64,000 bases of DNA from contig NZ_CP071839.1 in NCBI RefSeq assembly GCF_017526105.1, positions 8,709,900-8,773,899 of the forward strand. Reading direction: 5' to 3'. The stretch is from Streptomyces cyanogenus (GTDB taxonomy: Bacteria; Actinomycetota; Actinomycetes; Streptomycetales; Streptomycetaceae). A program made the position numbers and the translations under genes. This document shows positions 56,390 through 64,000 of this stretch, one piece after another. Below the pieces are notes generated by a model. That model ran no database searches, had not been told where the DNA came from, and saw only the letters and a program-made list of their open reading frames with translations. Numbering within the stretch: the stretch's first letter is position 1; each line of letters starts with the position of its first letter.

Positions 56390-57675
56390 GCCGCCCCCGC
56401 CTTCTTGCAGATCAGTTCACCGATGCCGCTCGCCGTCGCGGTCTTCAGCCCGAACTCGCCCGCCACGGTCCCCACCAGGTCCAGGCTGGATTCGCGGTAG
56501 TCGGGCACCACCAGCCACTCGGCGCCGCCCCGGTCCCCGCCGTCCGCCTGGATCTTCTTCGCCAGCAACAGGGCGGAGGTGTAGTCCTTGACGTCGATGC
56601 GGAACTCCGTCCGCCCCGCACCCTGCCCGGCGGCGACCTGCAGGTCGTAGGCATCCAGCTCCGGCCACAACGCCACCGACAGGCCCCGTTCGCTGAGTGC
56701 GTCGAAGAGGGCGACCTCGACGAGGCCGGGCACGGTCGTCCAGCGCCACACCCCCCGAGCCAGCGCCTTGTGCCCCTCCACGGGCACCGGCTCGGGTACC
56801 TGCCCGGTCAGGTCCGGGAACAGCACCGCCTGCGCACCCGACGGCGCAGCCGGCCGGGACAGCGGATGCAGCAGGGGAGCCCGCCCCGCATCCGGGAGCC
56901 TGAAGGAGTACGCGGCTCCCCAGGCCGCATGCGGGCGATGGAAGCAGCGCACACTGCCCGTCCTGGTCCCGGCCCGGGTGCCGTGCACAGTGACCTTCAT
57001 CGGCCAGTGGCAGACCGGGCAGGCGAACCACCACCGGTCCCACGTTGCATCGAAGGAGACGGGCCGATAGAACTCCGCGACGCTGCTGGGCAGATTCAGC
57101 CGCCGCAGCTGCGCATCGGAGCCCGCCGGCATGCGGATCAGGCTGGAGCGCCCGTGCACGTAGGCGTCCTGGTCCATGCGCTTGCGCAGCGCGGTGAAGA
57201 CCCGGTCCTGGTCCATCTCGGCCTCCAGGTTCCGGGTGCTGGCCGGCCGCCCGCCGTGCGTGGTCTTCGCCAGCGCGCGCAGGACCACCCGCTGCTCGAT
57301 CTCCAGGTCGAAGAAGTCCTCGTCGAAGTCGCCGTCCGGGTCGATCAGGCGGACTCCGTCCATCTCCTCCGCCGGCACAGAAGCAGGCAGCAGCCGGGCC
57401 AGGTCTCCCTGCAGCAGTCTGCGGAACCGGCTGAAGGGCAAGGGTGCTGCCGGGCCCCGGGCCGCCTGGACGCGCCCGTAGGCGTCCAGCAGCGTGCCCA
57501 GCCGTCCCTCGGCAGGCTGTTCGGTGTCGGTGAGCGCCTTGGCGGCCATCGCGGCCGCCGCCATCACCATGTGACGCACGGCCGCATCGGAAAGTCCGGC
57601 CTCCGCCGGAGAGTTCGCTAAATCCACGGCACGCACCATAAAGGGCGGCACTGACAATCGGCCGCCCCCGCACAT
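56380..57675 (-). CDS. REase of pPIWI-RE system, PD-(D/E)XK fold
   Basis: A 431-residue protein. N-terminal half helical. A zinc-ribbon-like site CPVC...CFHRPH lies near the middle, probably the Y-type domain. The C-terminal nuclease domain has WPELDAYDLQV then EFRIDVKDY (D-x-K, with Asp and Lys as catalytic residues) and AEWLVVPDYRESSLDLVGT. This is the restriction-endonuclease-fold partner always found with pPIWI-RE. I chose ATG 57675, 22 nt after the regulator stop; a later ATG 57639 is possible. A hairpin-forming palindrome occupies the gap. Confidence 0.85.
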   Translation of the reverse strand: MCGGGRLSVPPFMVRAVDLANSPAEAGLSDAAVRHMVMAAAAMAAKALTDTEQPAEGRLGTLLDAYGRVQAARGPAAPLPFSRFRRLLQGDLARLLPASVPAEEMDGVRLIDPDGDFDEDFFDLEIEQRVVLRALAKTTHGGRPASTRNLEAEMDQDRVFTALRKRMDQDAYVHGRSSLIRMPAGSDAQLRRLNLPSSVAEFYRPVSFDATWDRWWFACPVCHWPMKVTVHGTRAGTRTGSVRCFHRPHAAWGAAYSFRLPDAGRAPLLHPLSRPAAPSGAQAVLFPDLTGQVPEPVPVEGHKALARGVWRWTTVPGLVEVALFDALSERGLSVALWPELDAYDLQVAAGQGAGRTEFRIDVKDYTSALLLAKKIQADGGDRGGAEWLVVPDYRESSLDLVGTVAGEFGLKTATASGIGELICKKAGAAWQ

Positions 57676-57676
57676 A

Positions 57677-57698
57677 AATTCGCACAATGGTGCGAATT
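57677..57698 (-). promoter_or_regulatory. palindrome between regulator and REase
   Basis: Arms AATTCGCAC (57677-57685) and GTGCGAATT (57690-57698), 4-nt spacer AATG on the plus strand. It fills the whole gap between the regulator stop (which ends at 57698) and ATG 57675. It could be an operator for an internal promoter or an RNA hairpin limiting translation of the nuclease. Confidence 0.6.
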
Positions 57699-58948
57699 CA
57701 GTTTTCCGAAACACGCTCCACGGCCGTATCGGCGGCAATCCCCGGGTACAACTCCCGGTAACCGGCCGCATGGTGACGGATGTGATCCCAGCCGGCTGCG
57801 GTGACCACCCACCGATACACCCGCTCCTGGTGCCCGTCGCCTTCGTCGGGCAGGCAGTCGATGAATCCGCGGCTCAGTGCGCCGCCGGGACGGTAGCCGG
57901 TACCGAGATAGAACTTGGCCCGCCCCCACAGGGCGTCCTCCGCCAGCCCCGCCTCGCCTGCCTCGGCCACTTTGACCAGAACAGTCCACAGCCACTGCGA
58001 CAGCAGATCCCCCGGGGCGTGGCCGGCGGGGCGTTCCTTCAGGCCTGCCCGCACGCAGGCTCGCCCCGCACGGGTCATCTCGACCACGACGCGTGGCACG
58101 AACCCGAGCGGAAACACCTCCACCTCGTCCTCGCTCACCCGCAGCAGATCTCGCCGCGCCAGCGCGTGCAGCGTCGCGCCGGCGCCGGCATCGTGCCAGC
58201 CCTCCGCCCGCAGCCGCTCCTGGATGCGGGTGTAGCCGGTGAACGCCGGATCGGCCCTCACCGTGAAGGGGATCCGACGCCACTGCGCCGCCCGTCCCGG
58301 GGCATGCCCAGCTGCCCGGCTCCCCGCGGCTCGCTTCTCAGCCTGCTGATCCTCCCGGAAGCACGCGACCAGATAGGCGCGCTGACGTCGCGTGAGCTCT
58401 TCCCACGTGCGGGAGCCAGCACGCCGCTGTCCCTGCTCACGGCCCGCCGTCCGCGGTGCCCGCAGCAGGTACCCCTGCTCCGGAAACGACCTGAACCAAC
58501 TGCGGCGTACCGTCCGCACCGGCACACGGTAGATCTTCGCCAGAGCCGGGATGATCTCCTGCAGCGCCTCCCGCGACAACCAGGCCGTCACCGCACGGCC
58601 GTTCTCCATCGCCTGCAGCTTCCACTCCGTCACCCTGCCCAGTTCGTCGGACAGCGCCGCGTCCAGCAGGGCAACCACATCCACCCGGTCCAGTCCCGCA
58701 AACCGCCGCAGGTCGGCCAGCGACTCCTCACCTGCAGGAACCCCCGCCAGCTCGTGCGCAGACGTCCTCAGCGCCCGGGCCATCAGCCGCAGCCGACGCG
58801 GTGAAGGGGCGTGAGCACCCTGTTCGTACGAAGCGATCTGCCGGGCCGACACCCCGATCGCCGCGCCCAGCTGAGCTTGCGTCAGGCCAGCCTTCCTTCT
58901 CAACAGTACGAGCGAACCCGCAGCGAACGGTTCGATCCGTCGAGGCAT
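57698..58948 (-). CDS. HTH_3 regulator of pPIWI-RE operon
   Basis: A 416-residue protein. N-terminal XRE HTH (about 8-62): LRRKAGLTQAQLGAAIGVSA then RQIASYEQG and SPRRLRLMARAL. The remaining 350 residues have no recognised domain but include a basic region (REQGQRRAGSR) and a tail of possible winged helix. It precedes the three pPIWI-RE genes on the same strand, 22 nt from the nuclease gene, so they are one operon. Probably an autorepressor, perhaps sensing phage or DNA-damage signals with its C-terminus. The palindrome at 58955-58980 abuts its start. Confidence 0.85.
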   Translation of the reverse strand: MPRRIEPFAAGSLVLLRRKAGLTQAQLGAAIGVSARQIASYEQGAHAPSPRRLRLMARALRTSAHELAGVPAGEESLADLRRFAGLDRVDVVALLDAALSDELGRVTEWKLQAMENGRAVTAWLSREALQEIIPALAKIYRVPVRTVRRSWFRSFPEQGYLLRAPRTAGREQGQRRAGSRTWEELTRRQRAYLVACFREDQQAEKRAAGSRAAGHAPGRAAQWRRIPFTVRADPAFTGYTRIQERLRAEGWHDAGAGATLHALARRDLLRVSEDEVEVFPLGFVPRVVVEMTRAGRACVRAGLKERPAGHAPGDLLSQWLWTVLVKVAEAGEAGLAEDALWGRAKFYLGTGYRPGGALSRGFIDCLPDEGDGHQERVYRWVVTAAGWDHIRHHAAGYRELYPGIAADTAVERVSEN

Positions 58949-58954
58949 GACACC

Positions 58955-58980
58955 ATTATAGACTTCCTGAAGTCTATAAT
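58955..58980 (-). promoter_or_regulatory. perfect palindromic operator with TATAAT
   Basis: Arms ATTATAGACTTC (58955-58966) and GAAGTCTATAAT (58969-58980), 2-nt centre. Each arm end contains TATAAT on one strand. On the minus strand TATAAT lies 6 nt before ATG 58948, so transcription would start at the ATG (leaderless). No good -35 hexamer. Very AT-rich for this genome. Confidence 0.75.
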
Positions 58981-59241
58981 GGGAGCGCGCAGGCGCAGCA
59001 ACCGCCCGTCCGAGTGGTACAAGCCCCGACCGCGTCGGCCCAGCGCCCCCCTGCGAGCCACCAGTCCACTGCCTGGCTGCAGCGGACCACCAGCGTGCCC
59101 GTGAGCATCAACACCTCTGCCTCGGCCCCGACCAGCAGAAGTACAGCCTCATCGCGTGATCCCGACCACCACGTCAGAGGATCCGCACCCACATGAGATC
59201 GCCGCCCCCACCACCGCCGAGGAACCGGGGAAGACGATCCC
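58981..59241. other. intergenic, no gene recognised
   Basis: About 260 bp between the pPIWI-RE operator and the end of the Nudix gene. Confidence 0.4.
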
Positions 59242-59742
59242 TTACTGCCAACCGGCCAGGGACACCTGCGGTCCGCCCGCAAGGTATCGCCGAAGAGCGC
59301 TAGAGGTGGTGTCTACGAATTCCTCCGGGATGGAGTCGGTCTCGACCCAGCGGACCTGAGTGTGTTTGCGCGGTTCGCGGTTTTCAGGTTCGCCGGTCCA
59401 TTCGTGGGCGGCGAAGACGACGGTGAGGAAGCCGCCTGGTGCTTCGACGCCCCAGGCGCCGTGAATGACGTGAGCCACCTTCAGAGCCTCTGGTTTCACA
59501 GTCAGACCGGTCTCTTCATACAGCTCGCGTACGGCGGTTTCGGTGATGGGTTCGCCAGGTTCGCTCTTGCCGACAGGAAGGTCCCACATGCCCTGGGCGA
59601 ACTTGGCGTTCTGGCTGCGCTGAAGGAGCACGACGCGACCCGTGGCTTTGTCGTGGACGATGACGGCGGCGACCAGCAGGGTCATGGATGCGAGGGCGGG
59701 GGGCAGGGCTTGGGGCTGGTCGTCTGTAGTCCGCTGAGCCAC
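59242..59742 (-). CDS. Nudix hydrolase
   Basis: A 166-residue protein with the full Nudix box: G-K-S-E-P-G-E-P-I-T-E then TAVRELYEETGL, preceded by VVLLQRSQNAKFAQGMWDLP and PVGKSEPG. It hydrolyses nucleoside diphosphate derivatives; the QGMWDLP context fits MutT/ADP-ribose-type members but the substrate is not certain. GTG 59742 is chosen for its AAGGGA site 8 nt upstream; longer extensions are non-coding-like. It is upstream of the pPIWI-RE operon but has a separate start. Confidence 0.85.
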   Translation of the reverse strand: MAQRTTDDQPQALPPALASMTLLVAAVIVHDKATGRVVLLQRSQNAKFAQGMWDLPVGKSEPGEPITETAVRELYEETGLTVKPEALKVAHVIHGAWGVEAPGGFLTVVFAAHEWTGEPENREPRKHTQVRWVETDSIPEEFVDTTSSALRRYLAGGPQVSLAGWQ

Positions 59743-60049
59743 GGCTTGTGTCCCTTCATCGGTCGGATGGTGGGGCCGACCCAGACCATGCACCACTGCA
59801 GCACACCAGGACAGCATGCACAGCACCCCATCTGCGAGCTGAAGGCCACGCGCGACGGCTATCCCGACGCGCAGGATGCGGGGTTCACCTTCCGGCGGCA
59901 GGCGGCGCACTCTTTGCGTGCTGGCTGCCGTCCCAGTTCCGCCGCGGTCCTGGCCGGCTTTCGGCTAAGCCCTGGCTGCCGGGCTCTGCGAGGCGGGCAC
60001 TGACGTCTTCGCCGCCATGGGCTCGCCGTTTCCGATGTCGCGAGAACGG
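59743..60049. other. intergenic, no gene recognised
   Basis: About 300 bp, minus-strand genes on both sides. No gene supported. Confidence 0.4.
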
Positions 60050-63009
60050 TCACCACGGGGCGGCGGGGGTCCCCTCGGCTGTCAGCCCGTTCGCCAGCAG
60101 CGCCAGCCACTGCCGGTCGAGGCCGTCGTCCTTGCGCCGCACGGCGAGCTCTTCCAGCGCCTGCCGGTCCCCGGCGTCGGCGGCCGTGCGTGCGAACTGC
60201 TCGGCCTGCGCGAACTCGCCCGCTGCCTCGAGGCGTTCAGCGAGCATCCCCGGCGCCCATGCCAGGGCCTCGTCACAGGCGTGTCGCAGCAAAGCCGTGG
60301 CGTGCTCCCCGGTCCGTTCCCGCGCCAGACGACGCAAGGCCCAGGACCGCTGGCCGGCCGGTGCCCTCCAGGCGAGCTGCTCGGCCTCCTCCCACTGCCC
60401 GCCCTCCTCGCGGCTGCGCACCAGCTCCCACAGCGGCGTGGTGTAGCCGCGGGCGGCGGCGTGCAGCGCCCACTGGTCGGCTTCACCGGCCCGACCAGCC
60501 TGTTCGGCCCGCTCCATCAGCATCTTCACCGCCTGGCCCACACGTGCCTGCGCCGCACGCTCCAGCAGCGTGCGGCGGACGTCATCCGTCACCTGCTCGT
60601 CGTGCACCGCGCGGTAGGCCTGCACCCACAGCGCCCATGGGGTGCCCTGCCCCACCTCCCGGTCCAGCAGGGCCTGTGCCTCCTGCTCCTGATTGCGCTC
60701 ACGCAGCCGCCGCTCCAGCGCCCAGGCATTCCCGGCCCGGGCAACCTCCCCGAGCGCGTCGTCACCCGCCGCCGCGCCCTGCGTGGCGTCCAGCAGAGCC
60801 ACCAGCTGGCGCAGCGCCCAGGTCTCCCCGGGCGGCATGGGCAGCACCGCTGGGTTGACGTAATCGAGCAAGGAGCGAGGGCCTGCTTCGAAGTTGATGA
60901 AATCCATGCCCTCCTCCCGCTGGCGGCGCCGGCGTTCGAAAACCTCGACTGCATCCCCGTACAGCCGCGCCGCGTCAGCGGCACGTCCTTCGGCCTCGGC
61001 CTGTTCGGCGAGGGTCTTCAACGGGGTGGCTTCGCCCGCGGCGAAGGCCTCCCGGGCCGCCTGCTCCACCTCGACCGTTCCCTCCGCCAGGGCGGCCAGT
61101 TCGCCCATCGCGCGGCGGTCACCCGCCGCCCGCAATGCTGCCCGGGCACCATCCAGGTCCCCGCGCTCACGCAGGTCGTCGGCGTAGGCGCGCAGGATGT
61201 CCGGATCGCTGCACTGGGCGACCTCGGCATACCAGCGCTCCGCCTCCTCGGCCTTTCCGTCCAGTACCAGCGCGCGGGCCAGGTGGAGCTGGGCCGTGGG
61301 ATGGCCACGCCCGGCGGCCTCCCGCACCAGCTGTTCGGCCTGCTGATACTGCTCCTGCTCCAGCATCTGTTCCAGCAGTTCCTCCAAGAACTCGCCGTCC
61401 CCGGCGAGCGCGGTCTGCTCCTGCACACGACGGGCTTCCTCGGCCCGCTGACGCTCCTGCCACAGCGACACCAGTTCCTGTCCCGCCTTCACACCCCCCA
61501 GGTCCAGCGCCCGCTGATACAGGCCGGCGGCCTCGGCGTCACGCCAGCGTGCCTCGGCTGCCTGTCCCACAGCCCGTACGAGGTGCGGCTCGGGCAGATA
61601 CTCGCGCGCCGCACGCCAGAATGAGGCCGGGGGAGCGGCATACCGCCGCTCGACGCGACCGATGTGGTCCATGTAATCGGACAGCCGCCACCTGCCCCCG
61701 CCATCGCTGCCTTGACGGGCCCGTACCCGGCTCAACAGCCCGCGTACGCCCTTGCTCGGCTGCTGGGTGTAGGCGAGAGCCTCCTCAAGCCACTGCTCAC
61801 CGAGCGCGTCGTAGTCGTCGTCACCGAGATAGCCCTCGGCGGCCGCCTGCAGAAAATCCCGACCCACCAGCGCCGCCCCGCCCAGCCTGTTCGCGTCCAT
61901 GGCCGCCCGGATCACCGCACGGGCCGCGGGCGGCGCCATCCGGTAACGCTCAAGCAGTGCCGGAGCCCCCGCCAGGTACTGGGCGATCCGCCCGTCTACG
62001 GTGTGGGCCAGAGCATCGGCCAGCCGCACATCGTGGCCACCCACCGTCCGCGCATCCTGCAGCTCCTGCGCCTCGAACGCAGTCGGCACATACACGCCCG
62101 TGCCCTCGAGCAACGCCCGGGTCTGCGCATCCCCAGAACTCCGGCCCGGGCCAGCCGGCGCGGTCAGCACATTCCAAAACTCCGGCCACACCGTCCCAAG
62201 GACGAGCACCGGCCCCCTCGTGCTGTCCTGCAGCAACGCCCTCCGACCAACCGCTACCTGCCCCGCGCACGCCCCAGCCTGCTCGCCCACGTACCACTGC
62301 AGCTCATTCAGCCAGATCGCGGTTGCCCAGCGATCCCCTCCGCCAGCGCGTTCGCCAGTGCCTGGGCGGGCGACGGATCGAGCGGATGCCACAGCCTCCA
62401 CCCGGCCGGCAGCTCGGCCACCGCCTCCCAGCACGCCCTCGTCTTGCCCGAGGACGACTCACCGACCAGCACCACCATCCGGCTCGCGCCCCCACCGGCC
62501 TGTCCCACCACCGAGCGCAGAACCTCATCGTGGGCACGCCGCACATACAGCGGCAGCACCCCCGGCACCGCCGCCGTCACATCGACGGGCCGATGCACCT
62601 CCCACTCACCGAACGCCTCCTCATCCCGCAGCTCGGCCACGAACCGGCCACGGACAGGCACCTGCTCCTCGGGAGCGTCCGCCCCCCGACGGCCGGGACG
62701 GCCACCACGCCGCTGCCGCCGTTCCTCAACCGCCGCCTCCCACAACCTCGCCCACCCTGCAGGAGCACCCGCACGGCCCGCCTGACGAGCCTGCCGGGCG
62801 AGACCGACGACCAGGAACTGCACCACCAGCTGCTGAGACGGTACAGACCGGCCCGCCAGCCAATCACTCAACGAGGACGTACTCAGCACAACGGGCGGCT
62901 GCTGCAGCCTGCCCTGACGCACCAGCGCCGACAGGGTGGGCGCACCCGCCCTTTCGTACAGAGCCTTCAGCATGGCCGCGAAAACCCGTACAGCCGCGCC
63001 CTGTTCCAC
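60050..63009 (-). pseudogene. P-loop ATPase with HTH-like start and TPR-like repeats, frameshifted
   Basis: Two overlapping frames make one protein of about 990 residues. The first (63009-62308) starts at GTG 63009 (GAGGGGGGC upstream), has LSTSSLSDWLAGRSVPS, an HTH-like unit, then Walker A VGESSSGKT. It reads to ANALAEGIAG and then goes out of frame. The second (to 60050) resumes with TAIWLNELQWYVGE, a Walker B-like region, then long helical repeats (RYRMAPPAARAVIRAAMDAN, ALDLGGVKAGQELVSLWQ) that look like TPR/Sel1. One base missing in a G-run near 62326 would restore it: IAGATAIWLNELQ. STAND-like signalling ATPases of this layout are common in Streptomyces and often act in defence. Real mutation or sequencing error. 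Confidence 0.65.
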
Positions 63010-63192
63010 CGCCCCCCTCCCCGCACCATCCACCCACCCACGCACCGGAAAACCCGCCGCAGGGGCCCTGGCCAGCGTAGACGCCTTCCGACCGCCATCC
63101 AGGACATCGCCGGAAACCCGCCGGACGAGCACCAATAGGGCCACTAAGGACTCCGCTACACAGGCGGATCCCACCCCAAGGAGGCCCCAACC

Positions 63193-63375
63193 TTGTTCCA
63201 CCACTTGCTCGCCCTGCTCAACAGCCCCTTCATCACGACGTTGTTGGCCACCCACCCGCTCACCGTCGCCGGACTTGCCCTGACCGCCGTATGCGCTCCG
63301 ACCGCCCGCCGCCGGCAGGCGGCTCTCAGAACCCTGGCCGTGCTGCTCGGCCGCCTGCCGCGTCGCCGCCTCTGA
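63193..63375 (+). CDS. small membrane protein
   Basis: A 60-residue protein from TTG 63193 with AAGGAGG 8 nt upstream. One or two hydrophobic stretches (FHHLLALLNSPFITTLLA and LTVAGLALTAVCAP) and a basic tail RTLAVLLGRLPRRRL. Function unknown. It is divergent from the ATPase gene and followed by a strong hairpin. Confidence 0.5.
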   Translation: MFHHLLALLNSPFITTLLATHPLTVAGLALTAVCAPTARRRQAALRTLAVLLGRLPRRRL

Positions 63376-63392
63376 AGTAATGCCCCCGCTCA

Positions 63393-63435
63393 GGAAGGTG
63401 GTTCCTCGCCACTCGGAGGCCAGGAACCACCTTCC
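63393..63435 (+). terminator. 14-bp-stem hairpin terminator
   Basis: Arms GGAAGGTGGTTCCT (63393-63406) and AGGAACCACCTTCC (63422-63435), 15-nt loop, right after the small membrane gene. Confidence 0.75.
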
Positions 63436-63528
63436 TCGGGCCGAGCCAGCCTTTAGCTACTGGCAGTGAGGAGAGACGAAGCTCCCAGGTGACTCGACAA
63501 GGGCCACTCATCGATGCCACACCCACAT

Positions 63529-63992
63529 GGCGCCGCCAGGCGCTATTCCCCTCCATCGAGAAACAGCCGTACCCGGAACCACAACCCACAAAGCACCTAA
63601 GGAAACTGACATCCACTCAGTCCGGCGACAGCCGGACACCACCCATTCCAGCTCCGCGTCAGGGGAGCGCAGGCAAACTCAATATCTGTGCAACCACCGA
63701 GTTATGACATCACCGGCGCCGCCAGGCGCTCGGGTGCCGACAACTCTTCCCCTCCCTCCCCGTCAGGGGAGGGGCCATCACCTTTTCCCGGTCCTGCCGC
63801 CAGGCAGGACGACATTCCCTTACTGAGCGGGCCGCCAGGCCCGCCAACACACAGAGAAACCAGTCGAGTTGGCCCGCCAGGGCCAACCCCCGCACCAGAA
63901 ACACAGTCGTGCCGTCAGGCACGACGACAGCACCTAACGGGCCGCCAGGCCCGTAGTTGGCCGCCAGGCCAACTTAAGAGCCGACAGGCTCT
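63529..63992. repeat. tandem hairpin array with GNCA loops
   Basis: At least 12 short inverted repeats, each with a different stem of 6-8 bp and a GNCA tetraloop closed by C-G. Examples: TCCGGC-GACA (63621-63636), CTCCCC-GTCA (63754-63773), GTCCTGCC-GCCA (63791-63810), GCGGGCC-GCCA (63827-63844), GTTGGCCC-GCCA (63868-63887), GTCGTGCC-GTCA (63906-63925), ACGGGCC-GCCA (63937-63954), GTTGGCC-GCCA (63956-63973), AGAGCC-GACA (63977-63992). Others at 63529-63544, 63651-63668 (one mismatch) and 63715-63730. The array runs to the window edge. No protein is encoded. Role unknown. Confidence 0.85.
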
Positions 63993-64000
63993 CCGCCCCC

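Noticed and set aside
61135..63138. 667-codon plus-strand frame over the ATPase gene
   Set aside because: Pro/Arg/Ala-rich shadow; the minus strand carries Walker motifs and helical repeats.
63500..64000. CRISPR array
   Set aside because: The repeated units are hairpins with differing stems and no constant direct repeat of CRISPR length, and no cas genes are present.
63940..64000. Streptomyces linear-replicon telomere
   Set aside because: Tetraloops are GNCA rather than the GCA loops typical of known telomeres, and the classic terminal sequence is absent; the window edge may be arbitrary. Not excluded for a divergent telomere.
1..64000. tRNA or rRNA genes
   Set aside because: No T-loop, acceptor or rRNA-like sequence recognised by eye on either strand; a tRNA search tool would be needed to be sure.

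Overview
The window is high-GC actinobacterial DNA. GTG and TTG starts, C/G-rich third codon positions and gene families such as NucA/NucB exonucleases, DUF6207, DUF5753 and RHS proteins paired with a LamG-domain protein point to Streptomyces or a close relative. There are no rRNA, tRNA or core metabolic genes. The window looks like accessory, arm-type chromosome or a large plasmid, with many decayed genes between intact ones.

Left part (1-21 kb): a nuclease-rich region. It encodes a DRGH-type non-specific endonuclease (3076-3957), three secreted NucA/NucB-domain proteins (4561, 8945, 12415) each next to a small cytoplasmic partner gene, two secreted DUF1524-type HNH nucleases (17720, 18933) and a decayed copy of the second (20873). 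A lamin-tail protein, a crystallin-like I36 protein, a lipoprotein, a Nudix hydrolase and several small proteins lie among them. Two of the three NucA/NucB partners are homologous to each other, so nuclease/immunity pairs are a reasonable reading.

Middle (21.7-32.5 kb): a secreted LamG/jellyroll protein, then a 2197-residue RHS protein ending in a papain-like toxin domain, then an overlapping YrhB/Imm35-like immunity gene. This is a polymorphic toxin locus. From 32.5 to 39.7 kb the DNA is gene-poor and holds IS256 and membrane-protein remnants, one small membrane-anchored protein, and a multi-HTH regulator with a membrane-protein neighbour.

Right part (39.7-64 kb): DNA repair and defence genes. 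These are sbcD-sbcC, a DEAH helicase with helicase-associated repeats, two Mrr-like restriction endonucleases, a DUF5753 regulator with a damaged 5' end, and then the main find, a minus-strand pPIWI-RE operon. Its gene order is HTH regulator, PD-(D/E)XK nuclease, DinG-type Fe-S helicase, pPIWI-RE protein. A perfect 12-bp-arm palindrome carrying TATAAT lies next to the regulator start, and a second palindrome fills the gap before the nuclease gene. A Nudix gene and a frameshifted P-loop ATPase with TPR-like repeats follow. The window ends in a tandem array of hairpins whose stems all differ but whose loops are always GNCA; it appears to run past the window edge.

All assignments are from reading motifs by eye; no database search was possible.
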